From assembly GCA_005281725.1 (NCBI GenBank), contig SSBO01000012.1:9337099-9401098 (forward strand): a stretch of DNA of 64,000 nt, written 5' to 3'. Below, one piece after another: positions 13,171-26,592 of this stretch. The DNA comes from Wuchereria bancrofti. Taxonomy: Eukaryota > Nematoda > Chromadorea > Rhabditida > Onchocercidae. Made by a program: the position numbers and the translations under genes. Position 1 is the stretch's first letter; each line of letters starts with the position of its first letter. The notes under the pieces are model-generated. The model ran no database searches and was not told the origin of the DNA. It worked only from the letters and a program-made list of their open reading frames with translations.

Positions 13171-16100
13171 TCATTCCGAAGAGCTCCAATTACGGATCAT
13201 TTCATCGATTTCATATGGCAACTGCGTACGATCCCATTTGTCATGGAATGTCTCAACAATCTCCGAAATTCTCGCAGCAAAAAGTTCCAAATCCACCAAT
13301 GGCCAACCGCGACTTTTGTTCACGGCCTGAATTGATTTCTTACCAGACTGTGCAAAAAAATTAACTGAGAGTGTAGTACAAGAAAGAAATTTTATGCAAA
13401 TATGCATTAATTATGCCCGTCTTTATGAAGAATGATACTTTTTTCCCACAACCTAATTACTTCTATCTGTTGAAAACTTACCATATGGACTACAGCATCG
13501 AGTTTATTGAGATCGATTTTAAGATTTCTTTTACCTTCTTTAATAGTACCCACTTCACGATTTGAACTTGAATTGATCTAGAATGAAACACTTCTGGAAC
13601 TCTATTTTAAAATACAGCAATGTTATGGAGATATGACGTTACAGTTTTTCTGTAATCTTATTAATGGTACTCTTTCGATCCAATCTAGTATTCTCAAAGT
13701 ATTCTTTAGCTCTGCATCAGTCACCAGAAATTCATCAAATTTTATTGTTACATTATTACACCGCTACACCCAAAATAGATTTTCATTAATGAGGATTTAC
13801 ACTGGCGATAAGTCCATAGTGTCAGGAAGATCAGTAATATGAAATGATTACCAAGGATAAAGTGAGTTAGCACGAATGAAGTAATGCCACACTTTAGGAA
13901 ATTTGGTACAATCAAAACTAACAGCATTTATATACTGCCCATTCTCAAAATCTTTGTCATCATCCGTTACAAGCTGGTCACCTTCACTTAGCACACTATT
14001 TTCAATATCAATACCTTCGATTTGACTGCTGAAGAATATAGAGATTATGAAAAACTCCAAAAAAAGCCCCGAATATTAACTGAAAATTCTGAAACACTTG
14101 AATTTTTGACCAAATCAATCGATTAAATGTACAACAAGAATTTTCAAATCGAAACTAAAAAATAAAACAGAAGATACAAAGGAGCCAGTTAATTTGATGC
14201 CCTAAAGAAAATTTTCAAACAAATACTAACCTCAAATTGGGATGGCTTGTACGGCATTTTCTAAGTGATTTCTTGATGCAACGCCGTTTGCGAGACAATT
14301 TACAAGTGTGCAACCCACGTCGCTTGATGCCGGTTTTCTTTGAATCCTGCAAAAAAGAATAAAATTAAAACCATTACGCTTCAGTATATGCAACCGCTCT
14401 CATAACATAAAATCTGTTTACAATTATTTGTCTTTAAGATTTAAAAATTTTTAAGATTTCGATTTCCCTAACGTGGTACAAATATTTCGGAAAAAAAAAA
14501 TGACTTCTGGTACATTTGTTTCTACTTGACCGCCCTTCATATGAACTTCACAGTTATTCGCTATATATCCACTCGATTGTTTTCCATGATCGCCGTCATC
14601 ACCCACCATAATGCCATTTTCTTTTAACATCCTTTTCACATCCTAAAAAGTTAAGCGTGAAAATAAAGTTTTCCATTATCTTTATGTCGTGCCAAAAATA
14701 TGGATCCCCAAGATGCTAAATCTGTTTTCCGTTCTTCCGTTCTCTTATTTTAACACCACGCAATTTTACTTGAACTCAAGAATGTCGAGATCCTGTTTCT
14801 CAGAATACTGCACTTTTCCTACCTCCAGACGCTTCAAGAACTTCGAATCCAGTTCCAGAACTGCTCGCTGACCCATATCCAATAACAATTTTGCCATAAG
14901 GCGAATCTGACGTCCTAAAATGTTGTAAATGTAAATTTTAAACACTTTCACATCATATTTACAAAATTTTAGGCAGTGGTCTGCGCAGGAAATAGGAAAC
15001 TTCCTACAACTTATAGTGAGAACACAACCCTCGTATCTCCGTAATCAACAAATGTATGAATAAATACATTTGTTGATTCGAGAAAAAATATTTAAAAAAA
15101 AAATATTTCGCTAACATTTTCCTGTTAAATATAACCTTCATAATCAGTCATTGGATTATATTCCACTGCATTTTGATGAATCAGTCGGAAATCATTAAGG
15201 AATTCGTCAGGTGTCTTATAACTGGATGCTTTTGAAAACATAGTGCCTAGATCCATAGGACTTTTAATATGTGTATAATAATCGGGTACATCTACAGGAT
15301 CTACTGGTTGTACAAATGCACTGAATCGACGGTCACGGATTAAACGAGCTGGAAAATGAAATAATGCAATATTTGTGACAAAAAAAAAAAAAAAAATTAA
15401 GAAGCTGCAACTAACCAATGGTTTCTTCGTAATGAAGGATAACTTCCAAATGATACTGATCATAAAGCTTCTTCAGTTCTTTAATCTCATCACTACTGAG
15501 TTGGTTTGAGGGTTGTACCATGTCAGCTTTTGGAAGTGGTGGATATTCGTCAGCTGAAAAAATAACACGATACTTAGTATTTCAAATTAGAGCTCTATAA
15601 TTAGGGGATTTCTAAACACAGGATAACAGTAATCATTTCAGTCTCTCTTTCTTAGAAGAAAGTGTAATGTTCCGAGATGTGCTTACGATATAATTATTTA
15701 GCTTTATAATGAATTTAATAATGGGAAGTTTTGTAGACCTGAGTTGTAATTCAACAAAAAGAAAAAAAAATACAAAAATAAACATGTCCAAAAAACTGCA
15801 TCATCAAAGATTTCAAAGAATAATAATTTGCCGTTAAATGTTATGGGTGGAGTACAAGCTGGTTCGACAATAACGTGCCGAAAATAAGCTTCAAGTCGGT
15901 CAGCTGGAGGTGGAGTTATTTCCATTGAATCTTGAGCACGAAACACTAACTGAATCTGTAATAGTTCATTATCATTTTCATATTGGCACGAGAACTGAAA
16001 ACTTTGTCATTATGTAACTGTGATTTTCAGAAATGAATATTAAGAAGTTAAATCTCGCCAAAATTCAGTTAGCCATTGAAACTGACGTTTGACATTTTGA

Positions 16101-19100
16101 ATAGGCATCCTGTACTGCATGAACTGATATAATATGTAAGACCAGTATCTTACCCTAGTTTTGAACCTTACATCTTTTTGAAGAATTCCAAGACCAATAT
16201 TATATAAACCTACCTCGGCAGGTAGCTCCAAATAGCTACATTCTGCTGTCGAAAGAAGAAAGATGGACGTGAAACCCGTAAATGAACTGACAGCAGATAA
16301 AAGCTGGAAAAGCAAACATTATTGTAAATAATTTCTGTTGCAGCAATCGTAGGGTAGTGAGAATCATTGGGATGATGTGTATCATTATGGCAAGAACAAT
16401 TACTTCATGATTTTGGCAATTTTATAATAATAAGTGGAATTATTAAAAAAAAAAAATACCAGATTCCAAACTGATGAAGGTACTGAAGAATACCACCTGT
16501 CAATGGAAGGAATTAACAGTAAACAGGGTGTTCCGCTTGATGAAGCTCGAATAGCTGATTGCACACAATGAGAAAAACGCTCTTCTGGTGACCCTACAAA
16601 AAAGAAAGCGTCAAATAACTCAACAAGTTAAACAAAAATAGAAAATAACTTTAAAAGAAAATAACTATAAAAATAACCGTAAGAGAAGAGGTTGGCCATT
16701 GAAAGTGAAAACACCGGGAGATGATCCAGGTGATTTATGATAACAGGTAAGATGTACGATGTTTGACCTATATTACTGGAGGAACCACAAAGCAATAAAC
16801 GAGCTGAAACAATTTTTTGAGGAAACAACAAACTCATTTCAACAGGGCAGATAATATCGAATCATGGAGAAAATATTTCTCAAAGTCTCAAAACAATTTC
16901 AACTGCTACTATTCTGAATTTTTGGTCAAGCCTACAATGCATATTATCCCAATATGAGAATACTAAAAAAGACTTTGAGACAGAATCCCTTTCTCACAAA
17001 TATGGATATTATTTTTATCGATAAAAGTGTCATCAACTTGCCAGATGGTACAGCAGGAGTTGAATAAACTGTTTTTAGGATTCGCTCGATACTGTCCAAC
17101 TCTCGGCCGTTGTCAATCACATCGTGATAACCTTTAGGAATGCGATGACATATTACAGCAATCACATGTTCTAACAATATTTTGAGTCTGTCATCCAAAA
17201 TTCGCGAAGGTATAGTGAAATCTGAAAATCTATGAATGGAAAAGTTCTGTTGTGCTCCGCTGTAGATTTAATTCCTAACACTCACAAAACCTAAAAAATT
17301 TAAAGACAGAAATTCATGCCTCTTCGACCAGCTGGTACAATGCGTCGCATAGCAATGTCGAAATCTTTCTTTTCCACTTTCAGTGCTTTAGGATCGATGC
17401 AGACCTTTTCTTTAGATGAATAGATTTGAGGAAACTGAGATCGAAGAGCAGTAAGAACTGCTTCCGTACAAAGCGACTAAATTATATAATGTAATGCGCA
17501 CAAGATTGGTCATTAGACACGATAAGATCAGTAATTAATCGTTGCTTTTACACATTAAAGAATAATAGAAGCGCAAAAAAAACAGCTTTATCGAACCTTT
17601 AAATCGGCACCACAATATCCGGATGTGCGCTCAGAAAGCCATTTGAAAATGTTGTCTGATGGTCGATTAATGCCCCATGATGACGTATGAATTTTTAAAA
17701 TTTCCAATCTCGCATTCTTATGAGGCAAACTAAAGAGGACCTGACTTTATGAAAACTAACTTCAAAAAATATTGGGTAAAGGAATCGAACAATCCTTCAA
17801 TTTTCTGAAGGAGCCGATGACAAAGAAGAAACAAACCGGAAGCTTAACTCTCGATCAAATCGACCAGGACGTCTCAATGCAGGATCGATAGCATCTATCC
17901 TATTAGTTGCTCCGATTACAACAACCTCAAAGAAATTTCCTACTGCACGATGAAAATATGACAAATGATTGAATAAATGTAAAAGACAATAATAATAGAA
18001 AAAACAAAAAAAAACAGTAGGTACCTCGCAGCGACTGTCCAACCCATCCATCAGCGCCAACAAAGTTGAAACAATGGAGCTATGGATTTGATCCTGTTTT
18101 GAACTTCGAACTGGGGCCAAACCATCGATTTCATCAAAAAATATTATGGAAGGACGCATTATGAAAGCTTGTTCGAAAAGGGCTCTGAAAGTAAAAAGTC
18201 CTTAGTTAATTAATATTAAATACGAAATTTCATTTTAATTTTCAAACACGAATCACCAGAAGCTAATTTTATAGTGCAGATGATAAGATGGATGGGAAAA
18301 CTGAAAAGCGTACCCGTAAATACAAGATATAAAATCAGGAAAAACAAGTGGCCGAAAGTGCAAGCAATAGTTATTTGACATAAATGAAACGTTAACCTTA
18401 ACTGTCGTTCAGACTCGCCTATCCATTTACTCAAAATATCGGCTCCTTTGCGCATAAAAAATGCTACTTTTTTATCGCCATCACTGCATGAATTGGCTAA
18501 CGCACGTGCTACGAGTGTTTTTCCCGTGCCTAAAAGTGTCACTGTAATCGTAACTCATTTTTAAGCAGCTAACCTCAAATCAATATTTTCTTAATGACAA
18601 CAATAAGAAATATAACTTAGAAGCATTAAACACAACATTAAACACGTGTGTGATGATTAACTGAAAAGAGGCATTTTCGTATCAAAAAACTTCCCGTTGT
18701 TAATTTAATAAGTATCCTTAAACCTACGGTCCTGTCGACCTGCAGAACTGTATAATGTGTAACCAAATATAGAAATATAAGTGTTAGCATCTGGAGGTTA
18801 TCAGCTTAACATAAAAAAAAAAAACAAACCTGGTGGTCCATAAAAAAGAACTCCTTTCGGCGGTTGAATACTGAATTGAGAAAAAATTTCACCATACAGT
18901 AACGGGAAAAGGACTACTTCCTTTAAAGATTGTATGTGACAATCCAAACCACCAATTTTGCTAAAATCAATGCTGCGATCAATGTGCATAGGATCAATAT
19001 CTGAACCGGAAATATTAGCCGCTCCAGCTTTACGACGGATTAATTCACGCACGCCAATTGTATATGACAGATCATCACCTGAAAGAGAAGAGTCTCCATT

Positions 19101-19841
19101 ATCACGAGTGTAAAGTTTTCGTGGTAAAATTTTCTCTCCAAAAAAAAAAAAAAAAAGGATAAAGTGTATTTACAAACTGACATTGTAGGAAGTTACAAAG
19201 ACATTTAGATTAGTGAAAAAATGGCTTGAAGAATTCCGGAGTAATAAAAAGGTATCTGTTCAGAGCAATTTTTTAGCTAAAACTTACTATTGATTGGACG
19301 AAGCTGAGCTCTAGACTTCTTCATTCTTCGCAAACGATGACATTCAAATCGAGCATCCTCGTTAGCCTCTGTGGAACTTTCAGATGAAGTAGACGATGAA
19401 TCACTCCCACCAAAAAGTGGTTTTCTGTAAAGCATGTAAAATTCATGTAATGCTTAAAATTACAAAAATACCAGCACAATATAAATAAGAAATGAAATAA
19501 ATCATTGAGATTTCTTAGAGAAACGTTAAAAATGCTATACCGATGAGTATACCGTCGTGATCGTGATCCTCCTAAGTCATTATTCAACAGTTCACGTCGA
19601 ACGGTATATGTACGAGTAGTTTGAGCACGTGGTTCAACACAAAATCGTGCTACTGGATTTATATGCGTCCTTAACGCATAATGTCGTGGCTCATTTTCAT
19701 CCGATTCATCATCGTCCTATTATATAATTAAAAAATTTCTTGAAGTTGGCATAACATTATATCCACATTATGACCATTATTTTTATTTTGAACATCTATG
19801 TCTTTTCACGTTTTCTCACGTAGCACTGAAATCGCTTTTTT

Positions 19842-19882
<41 letters not shown>

Positions 19883-22199
19883 ATTTTAAAAATTGAACTG
19901 TCAGGAAACCAAATTTTTTGAAAACCTAAAGCGCTGCATCCGTAGCTACGTAAATAAAGCTACAACTACACTATTCTTTTTGATAATTTTAGAATTTTTT
20001 AAAACGATTTCATATGATCCAAGTGCTATGTGAGAAAAAAGATATCTGCTTTGGAATATCCATCTCCAATGATGTTCCGGTATTTACAAATACGAACGTT
20101 CAGAATCACATGTATATAACACATAGAAAACCAAAAAAGGAAACGAAGAAATATCAACTGACTTCCGGAGCATCATTTCTTCGATCTTCGTCACCGTCTT
20201 CTGAATCTTCTTTTTTAGGCTGTCGCCTACGAAGTGAACTGCAAAAGAAACTAATGAACTAATGTAATAGTGAGCGAAAAAACTCGATGAAATCCACTGT
20301 TATGTTTTACTCAATACTATTAAGAATCCTGTAAATAGTGATGAATACTACTGTGATTTAACTTATAAATACTGTAGTAACTGTAATCGTTTGCTGTCAG
20401 ATATGTAATGCAATCGTATTGGATAAATAAATGCTTTACTTGTATCTTCAAGAGTCTCTCTATCACTCCTAATCTGAAACTGTGAAAGAGAATTTAAGAA
20501 ATCATAAAAACAACAAATATATTTCAACATACTTGCATGCCACAGCATTTTTGGCCTTTTTTTGAGCAACGAGTGTAGCCTGTTTCTTTGCCTGACGTCG
20601 CTGCTTCACGCCTTCATACATATTTGGCTCTACAATTTCCTGCTTAGTATCAGATGCAGCTAATGAATTTGACAATAGAGGGCGTGAATCTTCTGCAGCT
20701 GAATCTGAAGCCGGGTAGTTAACTTCGTCATCAACTGGAGATGACGGTTTCGACCTGCAACATAAGTTTATTGAAAGCATTCATTATTTTTGAAGAATTT
20801 TCTAATTCTAAGACCCTATTCTACTTCATTTTTAAGTGCAGACAGCAAGTATGTTACTCCTTGTTTGACAAATCGAGAAATTTTGAACTGAATCTTTACC
20901 AGCTATGTTGCCTTGAGAACCCAATTTCTATGTTACAAATACCAGAAGCGTTACAAGTCAAATTTACTTGACTCACAGTTCTCTTCCTTAACTGAACATA
21001 GCAGTACTAAGCCTAAAAACACAATTTCTATCTGAACAATGAAAATTTGAATCAGCTAAGGAAGATCCGAAACTTAACAAATAAAAAACAATAAAAATTA
21101 TAATTTCAGCAGAAAAATGAAGCAAAATGATTTAAACCATTTTATTTTTGTATGGTCAAGTAATTCAGTAATATAGAACGCTCAGAGCATACATCGCGCA
21201 TGCATTCGATGCAAGCAGCAGAAATATTGCTGAAGACAATAAAACTGGAATAGCTATGTAGTGTGGCGAATATCTTTAATATTTAGTATCCTTGCATGGT
21301 AATTTAGTAACAAAGAAGTTATCAAGACATCTCTTTTCGAAAACAGCTCATTACCCATACCTCCTGTACTTAGTAACTCATTATCATATTGAATCCACTA
21401 CTAAGAAAACCCATGCAGAGGAGGTACAAAACCTCGATTTCTTCCGGATTTTTGAACGCATCATACAATCTTCGAAATCATCATCAACATCGCTCTGCCC
21501 ATTCGTCGGAACACCGTATGTATCAACATAGATCCTGTCTTTTGATCTAGTCGAATAGCGGAAGGTATGAGGTAGCATATATGAACTATTTATCTGAAAG
21601 CAATAAAACACATGATCCATCCAACTAATATTTAAAATAACTAGTCTCTTCACTCGCTAACACGAAAGCACCAATTAGACGATCCGCTTTTTTTCTTTTT
21701 TTTCTCATTTATCTTGAAACAAATACAGAACAAAGCTAAATAAGAAATATGACTTGGAATCTCACACGTTCTTGCTTTCCTTTCTTTTAGCAAAAAAAAA
21801 AACTATAAGCGGCTTTTTTTCTCATTTTTTCTTACATCGTTTCTTCAAAGGGAAAAACTCGCTCGTAATATTTCCCGAGTAAGTTACTATGCAATATGAA
21901 ATTCTTCTGGAAAAGAAGGCACTCATCCATTTTACCTCATCATGCTTTTTTTTTTCTTGAGGTCTTTTAAACTATTGCAAACTTGACACAAACAAGCAAA
22001 CAAGGAAACTAAAACATACTGGATTTCGCGATCTATTGGCTCGATCGACCAGAGAGCGTAACAGTGAATCCCCCGTGGAATTACTGAGAAGGAAATTCTC
22101 ATCCAAGCTCATATAAATCGCTTGCCTCTCTCGAGAGGAACGTCGCGGAAACTGTACCGATCCATCTCGGTAACCATATTCTCCACGTCTTGATGACAT
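13171..22199 (-). CDS. lex-1: ATAD2/LEX-1-type AAA ATPase with bromodomain, 27 exons, ~1240 aa
   Basis: Nuclear chromatin protein of the ATAD2/Yta7 family, which binds acetylated histones and maintains gene expression. Exons (high to low): 22199-22020, 21593-21433, 20754-20533, 20468-20373, 20238-20163, 19716-19541, 19424-19288, 19078-18830, 18529-18397, 18184-18025, 17925-17837, 17729-17597, 17476-17320, 17221-17042, 16803-16678, 16593-16460, 16303-16214, 15955-15832, 15553-15416, 15348-15136, 14914-14823, 14642-14526, 14346-14231, 14028-13936, 13711-13643, 13566-13482, 13347-13171. AAA1 is intact: GPPGTGKT 430-437, DEID 494-497, RRPGRFDR 548-555. The second AAA module has a degenerate P-loop (residues 719-733, [11 protein letters not shown]). 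The bromodomain spans about 896-986 and keeps its acetyl-lysine-binding Asn985 (EYNP). The acidic and Arg-rich N-terminus and the C-terminal tail also match the family. Exons at 20373-20468, 14526-14642 and 13482-14028 are less certain. Three introns appear to have GC donors. Confidence 0.93.
13643..13711 (-). other. lex-1: Uncertain internal exon of the ATAD2 gene
   Basis: A 69-base segment read as [20 protein letters not shown] is open, charged and flanked by GATGCAG acceptor and GTAACG donor. It keeps phase only if the preceding exon ends at the GTATAT donor near 13935 and the following exon starts at the second acceptor (top base 13566). A model skipping it and using the first acceptor (13577) is possible. 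Confidence 0.45.
19846..19880 (+). repeat. Poly(A) tract, 35 bases
   Basis: An uninterrupted run of about 35 A lies between ATAD2 exons, in the intron 20162-19717. On the gene's own strand it is a T tract. No target-site duplication was noticed, so it is not called a retroposed element. Confidence 0.9.
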
Positions 22200-22208
22200 C
22201 TACACACC
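22200..22208 (-). promoter_or_regulatory. Acceptor directly abutting the ATAD2 start codon
   Basis: Read on the minus strand, GTGTGTAG ends immediately before the ATG at 22199. This fits spliced-leader addition right at the initiator and supports that start. It is a positional inference. Confidence 0.45.
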
Positions 22209-24798
22209 ACTACACTCTCTGCTTCTGTAAACGACCACGTTTCAGATAAATTATTCACTATCATACAAAATAACATATATTAGGATAATGTGAACAGCTA
22301 CTTCAATAAAATAATGAATAGCTTAGATTAACTAATTCAGAAGTTATTCCAAAGCTAATGAGTACCAATCTTTTCCTCTTCTCTGCAACATTTAATTATT
22401 GTTTGATCATTCGAATAATTTCAAATTGTTCGATCAGTTCACAACTTTTACTTGTAAAACCTCTCAATGTTAACAAACGCCTACAATCACTACATTAGTC
22501 TGAACTCAAAGTATGATTGCAATAATCTAGGTCATGCAGCAAATAGCTATGAACGTGCAATATGTGTACTGCGAATTCTAATGTTATGATTTTAGTCTTT
22601 CTTTCTATTTTGTCTAAGCTTATACAGCAAAAATATTTTTTGTAGTAGGAATGATGACGAATTTTGTAACCTATAACTTTCCCTATCACCTTTCTAGCAC
22701 TTCTCGTCATACTTTGCATCTTCCCTCTCTCTAGCAAAATCATACTGCCTGATCATAACTAATATTAATTAGCTATCGATCCACACAGATACACACACTT
22801 ACATGCTGGCATTTCATGATAACCAAGAAAAAACTGAAACTTTACTACCCCAAATCAATTATCACCACTCTTCCGTTAATCACACCGAACCGTCCAACAA
22901 AGGACAAATGCAAGAATGCATACGACAGACGACAGCTGTACCACTTGCATATCACCTTGCTGCGCGACAGTGCAACTTGTGAAATAAATGAGTACCAACC
23001 GTGGCATACTTGAAATTTAATTTAAAACACTTTTATTTATCATTTTTTTTTTCTAATATTTCACTATTAACATGTTATAATTTGTATTTAAATTATTTGA
23101 GATTAAAAACTTGTAAAGTTTAAAAATGAGCTTAAAAATGTCTTTTTTTTTATAATCGTATCATCATGATTTTGCTTTTTCCTTGAAAACCTTTCAGAAA
23201 AAAGTAGTGGTAATAATCAAAATAAATTTCAAGTTAAACTTTGCAATCAAAGTGAATTTCCAAAAGAAATTTCATTCAAGTTAAATTTAAAATCAATGTT
23301 TTGAATTAAAATAAAAAAATATATATATATAACCAAGGTATTACTTTAATGATTTATGCAATAGCAACTATTAAATGTTAATACAACACGATGATAAATT
23401 TGAATATCAACAAAAAAAAGTAGATAAGATGCGGAATTTGAGTGAAACTTTCTAAAATCACATGTGACTAAAAGTCATTAACTAACATAGTGAAATCTTC
23501 TAGAATATATCAATTTAACACTTAGTGATATCACACTGAAGTGGTGAATAAAATGAACAAATATACAAAATTAGAATCAAAAAAAAAAACTTTTTGAAAC
23601 ATTTTTAAATTCTATACTTGCATGAACTGAGAGTGTTCTTAAGTTTTTGCGACCTTGAAATACAAGTCGAAAACAAATTCGAGTAACTTTTGCGCAATAA
23701 TTATACCAAAAATTGAAGGAATATTATTAATGCAATATTTACGGTTGTGCCTTGTTCAGAAAATGGACTAATGGCCATTGTAGCATGTAGGGAAGAATAT
23801 AAGGACAAAAAGAGGAAAACGAAAAAAGATACTAGACCTTTTTCTCTTGTTTTAAAAGAGAGTAGAAGAGATTAGGGACAATTTGTGCTTATTAATATAC
23901 CGAAACCTCATTATTGTTACTAACCTTTCCACCTTTGCCTCCTAATCGATGAATCAAGCCGTTCTTTGCTTCTTGTTCTACTTCAACAATTTCAAAGCAA
24001 AATAAATGACGCAATGAGATGCAGAAATGACAACCATTCACACTTCCAAGCTTTTCAATAGAATTTTTCCATTCCCACCATAAGAAAGGATGAAGAATTT
24101 GCTCCCTCCCACATTTCCTCAAGGCCGATTTAAAATGCAAGAAGACATCGTAATATATAGCAACCCGAGCAATGCAGAATGCATAAATCACACATAGGTA
24201 CGTTGAGCATCTCTCAGTCCAATGTTTCGAAGCACCGAAATGATAGGGCAACAGTTCACAAAAGTGAAAACAATCCCAATCGACAGAAGTTTCTAAAGAT
24301 GTTCTTGATAGATATAAAAAAAGCAAAGGGTAGTGCTGGTTTATGTTGTATCAAGAAGTCTTTGAATTACATATAAAAAAAATTTTATTGCGCAATTTTC
24401 GTCACTGTTTACTCCTGCTACACTATCGTTAATACAATAGAGAACTTCTATATAACGTGCACGATGTACCACAACATTCAATAATGTGAAACAAGATTTG
24501 ATATCTCAAGCTCAAACCACTCATAAAAAGTTATTAACATAAAAGGCACCTTGATTAACTCTGCATACACAGTAGAAGTAATGGGACGCGACGTTTGAAC
24601 TATTTTTCTATTTTACTCAAACGACAGCGCGTACCGCTAACAGAACATGAGAGTTTAATGTAAAATAATTCCATATTTTAGATAAGATTTTTTTTTTAAA
24701 AAAGCCAATGCTACATAATGAGATTCATCCGATAGTTGAACAGACAATAAAGACAAAGTGCAGCTATCCGAATCCTATAATTAAAATGAAGTGCCTAA
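22202..24798. other. Intergenic: ATAD2 upstream region and cytochrome c 3' region
   Basis: About 2.6 kb without a recognisable gene. It contains an open minus-strand frame at 23892-24326 (listed separately), a short (AT)n run near 23321-23332 and several A/T homopolymers. Another open minus-strand frame at 22495-22743 is unrecognised. Confidence 0.45.
23892..24326 (-). other. 144-codon open frame of unknown status
   Basis: An unusually long open frame for this AT-rich DNA, rich in Cys, His, Phe and Trp. Near its end the frame reads IHRLGGKGGK, directly followed by a good donor-like GTTAGT near 23924. The part before that donor could therefore be an internal exon of an unmodelled gene. I found no partner exon downstream on the same strand and recognise no domain. 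It may equally be a chance frame in the cytochrome c 3' flank. Confidence 0.2.
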
Positions 24799-25875
24799 TT
24801 ATTTCGCAGACTCTTCTTCTATAAATTTGATCAAATCAGCACGTTCTTGAGGTTTCTTTAGGCCTGCAAATACCATCTTCGTTCCCGGAATATATTTTTT
24901 CGGATCTAATAAATATTCAAATAGCGTTTCACGTGTCCAAACTACGCCCTGAAATATAAGCATTTGTTAAAGGATCTATTCCGTTAATCATAACCCACAA
25001 GCAGTATGCTACAGCTGACAAACAGATGAAAGAATAACAAACTACGAAGACCTTATCTTTTTTTTTTCGGGATAGATTTCATTCAACTTTTGTTCAGCAG
25101 AATATAGGGAAGTAAATTACAAATGTCGGATATGGTAGAAACAGTCTCGTTATAAGAGTTCAAAATATTCGAGAAAAAAGGAATTTTTGAATTTTTTTTG
25201 GTCAAATAGGAAGTTAATTTATAAATGCAGCAAATTATGTAGTATCCATCAAGAATACCTGATAAGATGATACAGAGTGCAAGCATATAGATTTAACCTA
25301 AGGTTTCAATGGACAAACACCATGCTTGAAGTCTTATGCATTGGAGATAGGGTAGATAACAAAAAATTATCTTACAGCCATAATAAGTATTTTAATTTAT
25401 ATATACATATATTTTTATATAAAGTATTTTAACCTTATAATAAATATTTTAAGTTGATGCGATGACTCTACCACTACAACTTTATTTCACATGTGACAGT
25501 CGTCTAACTAGTTTTAGTTAAACTATGTAGATCTTTTAGTACAGCTATTTAACAATGACAATTAACGACACTAAACATTAAAGAAGAAGATAAATCGTAG
25601 GAATAAAAATGCTGTTCAAAGCATCTAGGTACTAAAACACTTCTAATATGAATATTTATAACGTAATTACATATGCTATATAATAGTTAAAATGAAACCT
25701 TATTTTTATTGGCAGAAGAATATGGATAACCATCGACAGTACCCGATTTACGCCCAATCACACCTTTCAACGTCGGACCATTTTTATTTGCATCCGAATC
25801 GATTACATGACACTGAAGACATCGCATTTTGAATAACTTTTTGCCTCTTTCGTAATCACCTTCCGGAACTGACAT
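24799..25875 (-). CDS. cyc-2.1: Cytochrome c, mitochondrial electron carrier, 108 aa
   Basis: Soluble haem protein of the mitochondrial intermembrane space that carries electrons from complex III to complex IV. Two coding exons, 25875-25699 (59 codons) and 24948-24799 (49 codons plus stop), joined in phase 0 across a 750-base intron. The haem attachment motif is CLQCH (Cys19, Cys22, His23), and the sixth ligand is Met84 within [13 protein letters not shown]. The conserved ANKNKG junction spans the splice. The sequence resembles C. elegans cyc-2 type proteins ([31 protein letters not shown]) more than vertebrate cytochrome c. The start follows a trans-splice-like acceptor by 15 bases. All functional residues are present, so it should be active. 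Confidence 0.96.
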
Positions 25876-25890
25876 AACGATATGTACGAT

Positions 25891-25898
25891 CTGCAAGA
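25891..25898 (-). promoter_or_regulatory. Probable trans-splice acceptor for cytochrome c
   Basis: Minus-strand TATCTTGCAG ends next to 25890, 15 bases before the ATG. No upstream coding exon is needed because cytochrome c begins at MSVPEGDY. This is a likely spliced-leader addition site. Confidence 0.5.
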
Positions 25899-26592
25899 TA
25901 TCCGCAAATACGTACTATACAATAATTGCATTCATTGAGTAATTAAGAGACTAGCTACGTTTAACGTATATTCGTAACAAATATTGTATGTTTATCGTAT
26001 GAAACAGCATATTTTCACGTTAAAAATATGATTTCAGGATAAGAGTTGAGAAATTATACGGAATAAATTTTAGAGTTTCATTTCTTTCTTTCATCTAATA
26101 CCCATTCTTTTTTTTTTCTGGATAATCTAACAATTCCCTAGACAAAAAAAAAAAAAAACAGCAATGCAATCCCTCCATTCCTAAAACACATCGAACCCAA
26201 ACACTCAACAGCACCACCAACAGACCTCCACCAATCAATGCTCTCGAACTCATGTATTTAATGCGGTCCATCCAATGACGATGATATTGTCTCAAGATAG
26301 AAATATTTTTTACCAGTAAAATTAGTTTGCATTTGATAAATTTCACAATTATATGTTTAATGTGCTCATCAATAACAAATGATTAGATGTTGATATAATC
26401 CAAATTATTATAATACATCAAGTATTTCAGAATGAAATATTTTTGAAAGAATTTTTTGGGAATTCTAGCTATTTCAGAATGGTGGAAAATAATTTTATTC
26501 TTAACACTGATAAATAACAATCAAATTAGTTGAATGAAATGAAAATGAAAAAAGGTTGTCAAGTTATCAGACAATATGATCAGCATTATCAT
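25899..26592. other. Spacer between cytochrome c and the zinc-finger gene
   Basis: About 0.7 kb between two same-strand genes. It includes a less AT-rich, C-rich patch (about 26160-26280) with an open but unrecognised minus-strand frame at 26095-26346. No clear promoter motif was seen. Confidence 0.4.

Noticed and set aside
13633..13842. 69-codon plus-strand frame
   Set aside because: Opposite-strand frame over the ATAD2 C-terminal exons; no splice context or homology.
15704..15831. Read-through of the ATAD2 exon past 15832
   Set aside because: The frame stays open, but human ATAD2 aligns without the extra residues and the next exon needs phase 1, which the GC donor at 15832 provides.
26095..26346. 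83-codon minus-strand frame with a hydrophobic stretch
   Set aside because: No recognisable family, no clear splice sites and an unusual C-rich patch on the other strand; not enough support for a gene.
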